Of a stretch of 64,000 bases of DNA, positions 42,800-54,249 are shown one piece after another (positions within the stretch are counted from its first letter, which is position 1; the number at the start of each line of letters is the position of its first letter). Under the pieces are notes generated by a model. It was not told the DNA's origin, did no database searches, and saw only the letters and a program-made list of their open reading frames with translations. The position numbers were made by a program, and so were the translations under genes. The DNA lies in the NCBI GenBank assembly GCA_963989385.1, contig OZ022501.1, positions 97,820,979 through 97,884,978 on the forward strand, in the 5' to 3' direction. This DNA is from Ctena decussata. Lineage: Eukaryota; Mollusca; Bivalvia; Lucinida; Lucinidae.

Positions 42800-42985
42800 G
42801 AGGATAAGACTGAGATTATTCTTTTTATAACTTATTAGGAAACATGTTTTGTGCCCCCTAATTAGAACCACTACAGCAAGATGTTTCTAATAAGGGATCA
42901 CCATGTAATTAAGTTTTTAAGCAGCAATATGACAAAAATATCTGAAAGTTATTCATGATACCCTTTCTTACCTGGAGCACTGAAT
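42800..42985. mobile_element. MITE-A copy, degenerate
   Basis: Core CCCCCTAATTAGAACCACTA and TGTTTCTAATAAGGGATCAC is a recognisable but eroded MITE-A dyad; outer arms are largely lost. Confidence 0.55.
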
Positions 42986-43599
42986 CTAGATGGAGAAATG
43001 TCAGTTGTCAAGCTTAATTATATATGGCTGCAGATATAAGAACCTGAGTTGTGGATGAATTTAAGCATTATTTATTGCCATTTCCAACAAAAATAGATAT
43101 GTAAAGAGGAAACTCTATGAACCAACCTCTGGAATAACAATGTGTATGTTAGTCTTAAGTGGTAATATATGGATAAAAATACTTCATCACCAAAACTTTT
43201 TAGCTTGATTTGGAGCACTATTACTAAAGGCTGCCAACTGGACCATAATAAAAAATGCAAGACAATACAAGTAATGATTAATAAATCATATCTTAGTCCA
43301 CAAAGGTAAATATAGAGGAGGAACAGTGATACCATCTTAACCAGATAAAAGTTTCTTTTTTGGGGTATACAGCAATACTAAAAGAGTAATCAAAATGTAA
43401 GGATATCCTTAATTTTAAAATAGAGGGGTTCCTATGTGCATACTTTTTCATGTGCACTGTATCATAGATCTCTTGCGTTTTGTTCTGATAATGTATCTAT
43501 CTAATGGGAGAAACATGGCTACTGTGTGCAATGGAAGGTTTCACAAATTCAGAGCTCAAGTAGACACAATGACAAAAATTTAATTTCTATTTAATTGTT
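42986..43599. other. No gene or recognised element
   Basis: AT-rich unique sequence. Confidence 0.4.
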
Positions 43600-43725
43600 T
43601 ATTTTTGTATATATGTATATATGGAGGGCCTCATGGAAGATTAGCTATTACATTTATTTATGTATGTGCTAAATGTTGTAACCCTCAATAAATAAAGTCT
43701 TTACTTACTTACTTACTTAATTACT
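43600..43725 (+). mobile_element. Non-LTR retrotransposon 3' tail
   Basis: GGAGGGCCTCATGGAAGATT, then AACCCTCAATAAATAAAG and a (CTTA)n run (43690-43725). A polyadenylation-like signal directly followed by a simple-repeat tail is typical of LINE 3' ends. The 5' part is not recognisable. Confidence 0.6.
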
Positions 43726-43938
43726 TATGCATTCCACTTTTGTTTTCACACTTTGAAATTTGATTCTGCTCAATAGTTATTACTTGATAACTTCCTTTAA
43801 ACAATGGTCACACAAAAATCTGTGTCTGAGATTCTTAAATCCCCCATCACACTTCAATGTTTCCTGAAATTCACATCTCCTTTTTTAAAAAGTCTGCATT
43901 TGGGTCTGAAGGGGTACCTTAAGTTAAGATAGAAAATG

Positions 43939-44127
43939 CAGGGGTCAGACAAGAGCTTTAAAACAGGAAGAAGTTTTGTCACATTTTCAGGACTTTGGGG
44001 AGAAGAACTGGCCCAAACTTAGGATTTCCCTATATGGTCTGTCACTTCTCCCTCAGCTCAAAATAGGGAGAAGTCAACCAGCTAAGGGAGACTATTTCTC
44101 CCAAATCACCCTCTAGACTGAGCCCTG
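43939..44127. mobile_element. hAT-type MITE, 189 bp
   Basis: Ends CAGGGGTCAGACAAGAGCTT and CTCTAGACTGAGCCCTG. The body has ACATTTTCAGGACTTTGGGG and GAGACTATTTCTCCCAAAT. Paralogue of 61560-61738, which has an 8-bp duplication. No clear duplication at this copy. Confidence 0.72.
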
Positions 44128-44339
44128 TAATGTCTGGCACAGTTTGACAGGCTGACTCTTTTGCACAGCCATACTGTAAAACACTCCCTACAGCAGAACA
44201 ATGTTATGATCTAAACTAAGCCCAGCAACAGCCATAGCATGGCCTATATGCTAGGTCTTCTTATACATAACACAATGTAATATTCCAGTCAGTAATGAGA
44301 AATGTCATAATAAAAGATGCTTTCAGTCATTTTTGAACC

Positions 44340-44470
44340 AGCAAAAAGCCTTCCCTGTATGGATCCCCTGGAAACCAACAGTGGAGCATATTGCAGCAAA
44401 TTCTTTCCTTCAAGAGTAGGCTCCTGTATGGAAGAGTTTTGTAACCCAGGGGAGCATACAGGAAGTCACA
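44340..44470. mobile_element. MITE-H copy
   Basis: GCAAAAAGCCTTCCCTGTAT and CCTGTATGGAAGAGTTTTGT outer words flank CAGCAAATTCTTTCCTTCAA. Imperfect palindrome. Confidence 0.5.
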
Positions 44471-45724
44471 AAAAAATTCTCCCAGTGAAAACATGATGGA
44501 ACAACAAGGTAGTGTATGAATTTATTTTAAATTTGTCCTGATAGCCACAGTAAATGTAATTAAAGATATACAATTTAAACTGCATAACTAGAATATTTGG
44601 TGACTGTTGTAAATCATAGAGAGCCCAAAGGCAAGTTTTGGTTACCACCAACTGTGTTTTCCTGTGAACGTAAGTCATTATCCTTTAACCTAATGACTTT
44701 ACCATATTTTTTTTTCCGTATTTGGGTGCATGAACTCGCGTTTAACATCTCATCTATGGACACCTAAGTTTCACTTTCTTCCAAATGACTATAGTTGAGT
44801 AGAACTTGAAACCCCAGATACTTGACTGCATGGTCCTCATATTCCTCTGAATTTGGTCTAGTCCATTTATCATTTTGTTTTTTTTTAATTAGTGGCAAAT
44901 TATTGAGAGAAAGAAAAATAATAAATAATGCTGACCCTGATCAGGAATCAGGATACTGGTTAGGAGCAGCCTGCTCTGGGTTGACACTGTTAATGGTATG
45001 TCAAAGGCCATGGTGCCGTGAATAGGTCACAATACCATTGAACCAATCCCAGCACCCTGTCTATTCCATGTTTTACAATTTAACATAGCCTGAAATAGGT
45101 ATAATATACTTATCCATCTTGACAGTAAGCAGTTTAAGAAGATTAATCTGAATAGTTTTCCAATAAAATATGACCTTTTGCCCCATTTTGGGGTTACAGA
45201 CCTCTTTAATATGTCCTGCTTTTAAGGTCCTGACCCTCTAAATCACAAGCCTTCAGGAAAAAGCATAGTAATTCTTTCTATTACAATCTAATTAGGAAAT
45301 AAAGTGAAGTCTCCATAAATGGATAAAACTGTTTGCAATTACTTTAAATTGGAGACACCTTAAAAAGCAACTCAGATTTAAAGGTTTAGTAGAGTTTACT
45401 GTCTGCAGGGTATGCTTCAAGAAATTTACTTACAGAATGACAAGCGGAGCAAGCCTATTGGATTGCTATTTTCTGCTATTTTCAACCGAAAACAACTGTG
45501 ACTTCCCTTTTTTTGCTTTTTGCTTCCCTGAATAATGATGTCATTCCAAAAGGAAGTTATTCCAAATTTTTTCCTTACAAATTTGACCATCGACTGCACC
45601 ACTGAGATTAGGAAGACTTAAACAAAAAAAATAGCAGACTTGCTTCCCCTGCAAGTGTATACATTCACCTAAAGAGGTCGTCAGATCTGTCATTGTGGTA
45701 CAAAATGGCCAAAAAGCTGTATCA
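44471..45724. other. Mostly unique sequence
   Basis: A MITE-F fragment (CTGATCAGGAATC...GGGTTGACACTGTT) at 44938-44996 and a MITE-H end (GCAGACTTGCTTCCCCTG) near 45632-45655. No gene is seen. Confidence 0.45.
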
Positions 45725-45821
45725 TACTGAGAATTTAAGGACTAGATGGCAAACAGTGTAGATCCAGATGAGGTGGCTCATTATGAGCCACTTCATCTGG
45801 ATCCACACTGTTTGCAAATCC
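45725..45821 (-). mobile_element. MITE-C core, partial
   Basis: GGCAAACAGTGTAGATCCAG with the GAGGTGGCTCATTATGAGCC dyad. Lacks the GCAGACG side module and the TTAACTCTTT ends. Confidence 0.78.
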
Positions 45822-45826
45822 AACTA

Positions 45827-46003
45827 CAGTGGAACTTCAATGGCTCGAACAGGCTTGGGACCATGAAAATTAGTTCCAGCCAAAGGTAGTTCTAGCCATC
45901 CAGGGTCAGTTTCTGTACAAACTGACCTCTAGGGACCCAAAAGCGAGTTCTGGCAAGGCATGGTAAACGAGCCATCAGTGTTTGAGCCATTGAAGTTCTA
46001 CTG
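45827..46003. mobile_element. Tc1/mariner-type MITE, 177 bp
   Basis: Ends CAGTGGAACTTCAATGGCTC and the complement ending TTGAAGTTCTACTG, flanked by TA (45825-45826 and 46004-46005). It starts 3 bp after the partial MITE-C core. Confidence 0.85.
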
Positions 46004-46093
46004 TAATTTCATTTCTGGTGCTTCAAGCATTAAAATGATAAACCAATTTGATTCTTCTTCTGATATAGAGCTTTGTTTCTCCTCTGGCATATA

Positions 46094-46304
46094 TTAACTC
46101 TTTCAGTACCAAAAAGCAGACGACAAAATTTACGTCTGCAAAAACTAAAAAAATGCCTTGTCCAAGACATTTTATATTGAGAATTCAAAGACTAGAGGGC
46201 AAACAGTGTAGATCTAGATGAGGCGGCTCATTATGAGCCGCCTCATCAGGATCTACGGTGTTTGCAAATTTTGCTTATTGCGTCACCGGGGCTTAAAGAG
46301 TTAA
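46094..46304 (-). mobile_element. MITE-C full copy, 211 bp
   Basis: Ends TTAACTCTTT and AAAGAGTTAA both intact. Contains AAAGCAGACGACAAAATTTA, the GGCGGCTCATTATGAGCCGC dyad and GCGTCACCGGGGCTTAA. Confidence 0.9.
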
Positions 46305-46898
46305 ATCATTCAAGAAAAAAGTAAGGCTTCTTTATTTATAGGCTCTTCATTCATAAATGTTTAACAGCAGTCACGATTTTTCTTCTATACTAAAACCATT
46401 TCAGCAAACCAACAATGAACTTACTGAACTTTGCTCTCAATTCTATTTCTTTTCCCACTTTTGCTATATACAAACCTATGCCAAATTTAATGCCGTTACT
46501 TTTGCCAGAAGCATTGTAAGCAATTGCTTTCCTTCTTGTTTTATCGTTTATGGCTGTAGTTTTCGAAATCTTGTTGATAAAATTTCGGTAATTTTCTTAC
46601 TGGTTTGAGATGATACGAAAACAAGCATGAAATTTTCATTTTAAAAAATCTATTCTCAACATTTTTTAATAAAGTCTAACCCTGCTCAAACCAAATACCA
46701 GAACACCTACTCCGAATGCACCCAGTTACCAATTACTGGTCTATAAATATCTAGGTAATGAACAGTTTGAAAGACCATTCTGTCTGTCAGAAAATAGGTC
46801 TGAAATGGAGCCAATAATGTACCGAAAAACCTATCATAATTAAAGTAGGAATTCAGACATTGTAACAGCTCAAAAACTTCAGTAGTAGCTTCAAATCA
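46305..46898. other. No gene or recognised element
   Basis: AT-rich unique sequence; the 83-codon ORF at 46357 has no features. Confidence 0.4.
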
Positions 46899-46960
46899 CA
46901 AGAACCACAACTCTCCTCTCATCCATATAAATATGAATTAGAGGAGAGTTGTGATTCTTG
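46899..46960. repeat. Hairpin, 62 bp
   Basis: CAAGAACCACAACTCTCCTC pairs with GAGGAGAGTTGTGATTCTTG across about 20 bp. Confidence 0.7.
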
Positions 46961-46999
46961 TTTAAAGCACATGATCATTGTTGGATGATACTTTATGAT

Positions 47000-47176
47000 T
47001 GAGCCGCGACAAGAGAAAACCAACAATGTGGTTGTGCGCCCAGCGAGACTCAGATCAGCCTGGGCATCGGCCCATTTTGATGAGACTCTTCATTAAGTTA
47101 AGTTATTATTATTCTCAAAAGGTAGCAACTGTTTGCCCAGATACCTCTAAAGGGGTATCCCGAATGGAATGGGTTA
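47000..47176. mobile_element. MITE-E half joined to MITE-D half
   Basis: TGAGCCGCGACAAGAGAAAA to GACTCTTC (47000-47090) is the left part of MITE-E. About 20 bp later CAACTGTTTGCCCAGATACC through GAATGGAATGGGTTA (47108-47176) is the right end of MITE-D. Neither partner half is present. Confidence 0.7.
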
Positions 47177-47568
47177 TGCAGGAAGTAACAATTTTGTGAA
47201 TTTTCCTGTCCTGCCAAGTAAGAAAATAACGCAAGTCAATTAAAATTAAATTAAAGCAGTATTACGGTTCTTGCTCCCTGCACAATCTATGTACCTGAAG
47301 CCTTAAACAGGTACAAGAAATCTGTACAGATGTACTTACAGTATTTATATAGGGAACCTATTTTCATCAAAGCAAAAGTACATATACATAATGCATTGAG
47401 TTCCAGCTGTGAAATCTCAGGTAAAAATAATAAAATACCTTAGCATGAGGAATTTATTGTAGGAGTTTTTTGTTTTGGTGTTTTAGTCATCTTCTAAAGT
47501 GACTTGAACCTTGTACTGTGTAAAGTACATCTTTCCTGGCTAGGGGCTAGTGCCAAGAAAAAGGACTT
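47177..47568. other. No gene or recognised element
   Basis: Unique sequence. Confidence 0.4.
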
Positions 47569-47792
47569 TAACCCATTCCATTTGGGATGCCCCTCTAGGG
47601 GTATCTGGACAAACAGTTTGGATCCAGATCAGGCCCCACAAATGTGGGGCCTGATCTGAGATCCAAACTGTTTGCTGCCTAGACACCATTTCTACAAGAG
47701 TTAGTTAGACCAATATTGTCAAAATATTCTTGATTTTTGATACAGATGAAAATTTCAGCAGACGACAAAAATACCCAGAATGCAATGGGTTA
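47569..47792 (-). mobile_element. MITE-D full copy, 224 bp
   Basis: Ends TAACCCATTCCATTTGGG and CCAGAATGCAATGGGTTA. The central dyad is complete (CAGATCAGGCCCCACAAATG and mirror), whereas in the 7818 copy one arm of it is deleted. Confidence 0.87.
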
Positions 47793-48285
47793 TATAATAC
47801 CATCCAGTGATGACCCAATTAGATCAACCAGCTGTAATATATGATCAAAACTTGAGGACCTCAACTCTGATCAGACATCATTGTGTGCTATAATTGGATT
47901 CCCAAATGGCACAAAAGCCAAATCTCAGCTTCTAGAAATACTTCCCTGACAAACAGAATGGCTGGGCAGTCGATTGCAGTCTGTCCAATAGGCTGTGGAC
48001 TCAAGAGCTGCAATTCTACTGCAACTTCTGACACCATGTACATTTTATCAGTACAAACTGTGCTGCTGCTGCCCCACAGACAAGTGAGCTGCAAATATGG
48101 TTGGACTGCAACCACTCTATACAAATACACAATATTTATTTGGTGATAAGATTGGAGTTTATCCTGCCAAATTACAGCAAATATGTAAATCAGTCTTGTG
48201 TAACTCAGCTTCTCTTCCAAAATAATACTAAAGATGATCTTATATTGCTCTAGATCTTTAAAATTGTTTTGAAAGAGAAAAGCCC
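47793..48285. other. No gene or recognised element
   Basis: Overlapping ORFs on both strands (87 and 110 codons) but no domain or splice support. Confidence 0.4.
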
Positions 48286-48585
48286 TTTAATCTGAATGTA
48301 CACTGGTTGCCATCTCAATCAACACTGTTTGCCATTTCATCTAAGACTACACTGGTTGCGATTAAATCTGAATCTACAGTTTGCTATCTCATCTGAATCT
48401 ACACTTGTTGTGATAAAATCGGAATCTACACTGTTTGCCATCAAGCTGAATCTTCATTGCCATTTCATCTATATAATATGTGCCTCCTGGACTGCAATCT
48501 ACGTTGTTTTTCATCCAATCTGAATCAAACATATTTGCCATCTTTTCCAAATCTACAATGTTTGCCATCTCATTTAAAACTATAC
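48286..48585 (+). repeat. Irregular 30-40 bp repeat cluster
   Basis: About eight copies of TGCCATCTCATCTGAATCTA followed by CACTGTT, with variable spacing. The words are the same as the MITE-F/MITE-C arm (ATCTGAATCTACACTGTTTG), so the cluster may have grown from a MITE arm. Confidence 0.7.
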
Positions 48586-49437
48586 TGAAAGTCTGTGAAT
48601 GAGCCTTTTTCCTGCACCGTACTTGTCAAAATTCTGAGCTGAAGGAAGCAGAGGAGAACAAGAAAAACTATATTGTTGTATGCTGAAGTACAGATTGACA
48701 AGTTCTGGCAGCTTCTGGGAACATTTTTTTATATGTTTTTTTATGGTTTTGAACTGTGTGATACCTTGATGTAGACAGTTGCACTGCTAACAAATCTTTC
48801 AAGATAAGGGTTTAAGACAATCAGTATTCTCTAGTGCAGCACTGCACATTCCATCAAATAACACTAGGAATCATGCATGGAGAGTATTCAAAGGTTCTTT
48901 ACAGAAAAACCTAGGGGCTCAACTGCCACCAAAGGGAAAGATGTCTCAGTAAACAGAATTAATATATGACCATGACACATGAACTGGATAAAAGTATGCC
49001 TTAATCATTTTGGAATATATGTACATGTTTAGTCATAATCATTCTCAGTGTATTTATAAATAATGAGGACATATTATATCAAACTCGTTATCACAATCTC
49101 CCATTTAAGTGTCAATACATGCTATCTTTTCATGTACACAGGTGTCTGTCTGTATGTCTTGTATATATATATTTGGGACGGACTATCAGTGACACACTAA
49201 TTACAGTGATAACCCCAAGTTTATCTTTTATCTGTTTGTATGTCTGTCTGTCTGATCTATCAGACGATATGCTCTCAAGATACATGTCACGCCACTGGGT
49301 ACCTAGGATGATGAAATAAGATGATCTTAGATGCATGTGAACTGTAGCATGCATAAAGACATTTTTTTTAACAAATTATGACACTTGCAACTTCAAATAT
49401 CTGTTTATCTATTTGGCCATTTGTCTGTTCGTCTGTC
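48586..49437. other. No gene or recognised element
   Basis: Unique sequence; TGTCTGTCTGTATGTC-like runs near 49141-49260. Confidence 0.4.
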
Positions 49438-49973
49438 CACCCAGGCGAAATAATGACCATGGTTGACCATGGTCATCATGGTTTTTGAAGGTTTACCATG
49501 TTTCTTCATGGTCAAGCGTCAAATACCATGAAAATTCATTATCTGTGGTATGGTTGACCATGGTCAACCATGTTGTTCATGGTAGTAAAGAAGGTCAAAA
49601 TTACTACTACAGTTGACCATGGTTGACCATGGTCAGCTGTCATAAAATTTCCAACTAACCATGGTTCACCATGGTTGACCATGGTAGACAAGAATTCCGC
49701 GGAATGCTATGTCATACCTGCTGTGTGCCTTCAAATGAAGAACTCAATGCTGTGTGCCTTCACATGAAGAACTCAATGAATATACCAAGTGGTTCTGGAG
49801 AAAAAAGTTGCTTTTAATGGTTTTGCTATTTTTAGTAACGGTGACCATCTTGGATTCTCGACCCGCCCGAATTTTATCATTCTGAAGCCCTGCAGTCTGA
49901 TCATGCTGCATGTGAAATTGGAGAACAATGGATGCAGTGGTTTCAGAGAATAAGTCATTTGAATGGACTAAAA

Positions 49974-51530
49974 TAGCCATCAGAGGAGATGGCAAATCCC
50001 CCCGACCGAAGACCCCCATGGGCCTTGGTAAAAAGGGTGCACTTCAAAACACATATTAGTAATATATTGTCTTTTTTTATGCGTCTGTTTGACATTAACT
50101 GTTAACAGATGCATGCTTATATAACACTCAGACTAAAACAGTATGCTTGACTGCTAAAAAGAGGTAATATCTCAAACAGCCACCATATACACAAATGTAT
50201 AGCATACAATACATTCAACTTTCAAAATGTGTGAATAACTTCTAAAGTACAAGCCCTACAAACCTAATTTTGAGCTCTCTAGTAAGTGAATTTGGACAAA
50301 GAATCCAAATCTGGAAAAAAAAATTGTTCTTTTTTTTTTTTTTTTTTTTTTTTTGGGGGGGGGGTGGGGGGGGGGGGGATGGGGCATGGGAATGTGGAGG
50401 GGTCAGAGAGAGTTAGGAACACTGATAAGATATCACAGCATGATCGTCAATGTTCTAAAAGGTACAAGGTTATTCAATTTCTGGAGCTGGCCAGGGTTAT
50501 ACAAACAGCAGCTCAAACTACCAAAGGGAAATAACTCACAAAGTATAAAAGCAAGAGTTATCATTCATGTATGAGACAAATTGTCATGACCTGTTCTACA
50601 TATCTGTGAAGTATCATGAAAATATTTCAAAAGGTATTCAAGTTATGGAGCGGGCACCTAAAATCATCAAAGGGAAATAACTCAAAAAGTAAGAAAGCAA
50701 GAGTTTTCATTCTTCTTCGCGACACATCGTCATGACCTGTTCTACATATCTGTGAAGTATCATGAAAATATTCCAAAAGGTATTCAAGTTATAGAGCGGA
50801 CACGAAATCACACCTAAAACCATCAAGGGGAAATAACTCAAAAAGTAAGAAAGCAGGAGTTGTCATACTTGTTTGCGACACATCATCATGACCTGTTCTA
50901 CATATCTGTGAAGTATCATGAAAATATTCCAAAAGGTATTCAAGTTATAGAGCGGACACGAAATCATACCTAAAATGATCAAGGGGAAATAACCCAAAAA
51001 GTAAGAAAGCAAGAGTTGTCATTCTTGTTCGCGACACATCCTCATGACCTGTTCTACATAACTGTGAAGTATCATGAGAATATTCCAAAGGATATTCAAG
51101 TTAAAGAGCGGACACGAATGTGCCAAAAAATCACACCTAAAACTATCAAGGGGAAATAACTCAAAAAGTAAGAAAGCAAGAGTTGTCATTCTTGTTCGCG
51201 ACACATCGTCATGACCTGTTCTACATTTCTGTGAAGTATCATGAAAATATTCCAAAGGGTATTCAAGTTATGGAGCGGACACGAATCTGCCAAAAAATCA
51301 CCAAAGGGGAGATAATTCAAAAAGTACAATAGCAAGAGTTACCATTCTTGTTCGCGACACATCGCCATGACCTGTTCTACATAACTGTGAAGTATCATGA
51401 AAATATTCCAAAGGGTATTCAAGATATAGAGCGGACAAGAAAGTGTTTACGGACGGACGGACGGACGGACGGACGGACGGACGCCAGGCTCATCGCTATA
51501 TCCCCCGAACCTTTCGGTCGGGGGATAAAA
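49974..51530 (+). mobile_element. HINE/pearl-like element nested in HINE-E
   Basis: 5' hairpin GCCATCAGAGGAGATGGC, then ATCCCCCCGACCGAAG. A T/G homopolymer tract (50330-50378), then about six units of roughly 165 bp with GGGGAAATAACTCAAAAAGT and GACACATCGTCATGACCTGT, then a perfect (GGAC)n run (about 51450-51482). The 3' hairpin TCCCCCGAACCTTTCGGTCG with GGGGA closes it. Removing it rejoins GGACTAAAA to TGCTAGGGTCGACG, the junction present in both sister units. Confidence 0.88.
50330..50378. repeat. Adjacent poly-T and poly-G runs
   Basis: About 25 T followed by about 24 bases almost all G, inside the nested HINE. Length is likely to be variable or error-prone. Confidence 0.85.
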
Positions 51531-53317
51531 ATGCTAGGGTCGACGTAAATTATTCTAGGGCCGACATAAGGTCACTGTGACCTAATTCTGCTACAGATGT
51601 TTTTCATTTTGATAATTCTGAATACCAAGGTCCAACTTATGCTTCATACAAAATTTCAGCCAAATATGCAAAGTGGTTCTGGAGAAAACTTGATTTTATT
51701 GGTTTTGCTATTTTTAGTAACGGCGACCATCTTGGATTCTCAACCCGCCTGAATTTTACCATTCTGAAGCCCTGCAGTCTGATCATGCTGCATGTGAAAT
51801 TTCAGAACCATGGATGCAAAGGTTTCAGAGAAAAAGTCATTTGAATGGACTTAAATGCTAGGGTCGACGTAAATTATTCTAGGGTCGACGTAAGGTCACT
51901 GTGACCTAATTCCGTTACAGATTTTTTTCATTTTGATAATTCTGAATACCAAGGTCCAACTTATGCCTCATACAAAATTTCAGCCAAATATACCAAGTGG
52001 TTCTGGAGAAAATGTTGATTTTAATGGTTTTGCTATTTTTAGTAACGGCAGCCATCTTGGATTCTCGACCCCCCTGAATTTTATAATTCTGAAGCCCTGC
52101 TGTCTGATCATACTGCATGTGAAATTTGAGAACCATGGATGCAGCGGTTTCAGAGAATAAGTCATTTGAATGGATTAAAATGCTAGGGTCGACGTAAATT
52201 GTGAACGGAAGGACGGACGGACGGACCGACTGACGGACGGAAAACCGGACGCCTATATCGCACCTTGCTTAAGCAGGTGCGACAAAAAAGAGAGTCAAAG
52301 TTACTATTAGGGTTGACCATGGTTCACCATGAATTATCATGGTCACTTGTCATAAAATTTCCAGTTAACCATGGTCAGCATGGTCAGTGGTGACCATGGT
52401 TGACCATGGTCAGATTACTTGGTAATCACATGACATCACTTCCTGTTACATCACATCCTGTTTATTCCATAGGATGATAAATGTCCACCAATTGAAAATC
52501 TTGTTATGCCAGAGCCCACCAATAGAAAATCTTGTTACTTTTTTTTTTCCTTTTCCTGTAGAAGTAAGACTGAGAACAAGTGAGAAATTTGACATAAAGT
52601 TATTTTGAAGCATCAGATATACCAGTTATGCAGAGAATCTGCAAAATAATAAGATTGGAAAGGGCAGGAAATAAGCAATGCATTTTAAAATTAAGCTAGA
52701 GAATTTTGAAAGCATCTGAGAACCCACCTTAATTGGGCCAATGGTTTTGATGACTGGATACAGCTGGTCATGGTGATTCTAAAAAGTGTAACCCACATTA
52801 AGCCATTAGAAACTCAGCTGGTATTATGTGTTGTTTATCTCATTCTTGCAATGTTGCAAGCATTGTCTGTGTTTTAAAGATTGTTAGGTGACCATGCACT
52901 ACCATGGACTAACATGCTATTTTACGGTATTACAACCATGGAATACCATGGGTTGCCATGGTTTTTCATGGTCATACAACCATGGTTGATCATGTTTTGT
53001 TAAATGGCCACCCATGGTTTTGGATGTCTCATCAACACCTTGGTCAGCCATGGTCTTTGACCATGGACATAGACCATGGTTGACCATGGTGTTGATAAGA
53101 CCATCAAAAACCATGTCAGCCATTTTACAAAACATGGTCTACCATGGTTGACCATGGTTGTTTGACCATGAAATATCATGGTAGTCCATGGTAGTTCATG
53201 GTCACCATTTCGCCTGGGTGATCCATCCATAATTAACATTTTCTGTTAAAGTTTTACTTTATGTCTGACTTTAGTTTGCAGAAGCAGAGTGAGTGTGGCT
53301 ACAGCATCAGTGAATGC

Positions 53318-53650
53318 AAAATTTCTGTAGCAATTTTCAAGGCAGAGCTCAGAGCTTTCTGTTGCAATTTTCAAGGTGGAGCTCAGAGCTTTCTGTTGCA
53401 ATTTTCAAGGCAGAGCTCAGAGCTTTCTGTTGCAATTTTCAAGGTGGAGCTCAGAGCTTTCTGTTGCAATTCTCAAGGTGAAGCTCAGAGCTTCTGTTGC
53501 AATTTTCAAGGTGAAGCTCAGAGCTTTCTGTTGCAATTTTCAAGGTGGAGCTCAGAGCTATCAAGGTGGAGCTCAGAGCTTCTGTTGCAATTTTCAAGGA
53601 GGAGCTCAGAGCTTCTAGCTCTGAGCTCCACCTTGAAAATTGCAACAGGA
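53318..53650. repeat. 37-bp minisatellite with an inverted terminal unit
   Basis: About eight copies of GGTGGAGCTCAGAGCTTTCT then GTTGCAATTTTCAA. The last unit (about 53617-53648) is inverted: AGCTCTGAGCTCCACCTTGA. The ORFs on both strands are repeat readings. Confidence 0.92.
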
Positions 53651-54111
53651 ATTTTCTAGGACTCATAATGCTGTGAGTTCTATGAGAAGACAGCTTTCAA
53701 GGTATATATGTGGTATGACACGTACACATTCTAAAAAAAAAAGAACAAGGAAAAAAAGCAGGACAGATATAATAATTATGATATTGACATTTCATTTTAT
53801 CTTAAAATAGATATATAAGCCAGGCACTTATATATAGCCACAAGATGCTTCATTAAACAAACACATAAACAAAAACATATGATCTACAATTTAGTCTGTC
53901 TAATCAGAAACTATGTTTGATCAGAGGATCTATGCAGACTGATCTAGGTCTAAGCTGTTTGCCCTAAGTCTCCTTATTTCACTGTGGCATGCACACTGGA
54001 GTAAAAGTTACTGAACATACTGGGTGGCATTTAAAATCAAATATAAAATTCAATGTCATTATTAGACGTAGTAAAATTTTACATCAAGTATTCAGACAAT
54101 CTGTGTCACAG
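53651..54111. other. Unique sequence with a MITE-F fragment
   Basis: MITE-F half (GCAGACTGATCTAGGTCTAA and GCTGTTTGCC) at 53926-53963. Otherwise nothing recognised. Confidence 0.4.
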
Positions 54112-54188
54112 CAAACAATGTAGATGCTGAACAGACTGCCCTTGGGAACTCTACAGAGCAGACTGTTCAGGGCCTGCACTATTTGAAA
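54112..54188. mobile_element. MITE-F hairpin
   Basis: GCAAACAATGTAGATGCTGA and GTTCAGGGCCTGCACTATTTG form imperfect arms around CAGACTG/CAGACTG. Confidence 0.6.
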
Positions 54189-54249
54189 ACAGATTTATAA
54201 AAATCTGTTGATATATGTCAAACAGGATTTTCTGTATTCCATATAATAT

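Larger units (their letters stand above)
49687..52288 (+). mobile_element. HINE/pearl-like element (HINE-E, outer)
   Basis: Same 5' palindrome ATTCCGCGGAAT (49694-49705) as HINE-A, then TGTCATACCTGCT. Three units of about 325 bp with GTGGTTCTGGAGAAAA, TTTTAGTAACGGYGACCATC and ATGCTAGGGTCGACGTAAAT. A (GACG)n-like run (52205-52245) and the hairpin GCACCTTGCTTAAGCAGGTGC end it. It lies inside the ACCATGG element and is itself split at 49974. Confidence 0.83.
49438..53220. mobile_element. ACCATGG-rich TIR element, split by nested HINEs
   Basis: Ends CACCCAGGCGAAAT (49438-49451) and ATTTCGCCTGGGTG (53207-53220), exact inverted repeats continuing imperfectly as TGACCATG. The interior is rich in TTGACCATGG words on both sides of the insertion, with the ACATGACATCACTTCCTGT and CACCAATAGAAAATCTTGTTA tail (52430-52540) shared with 4790-4910. 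Without the nested 2.6 kb it would be about 1.2 kb. No target duplication was identified. Confidence 0.75.

Noticed and set aside
53261..53659. 132-codon ORF with a repeated Gly-Ala-Gln-Ser motif
   Set aside because: Reading of the 37-bp minisatellite; the opposite strand gives an equally long repeat ORF.
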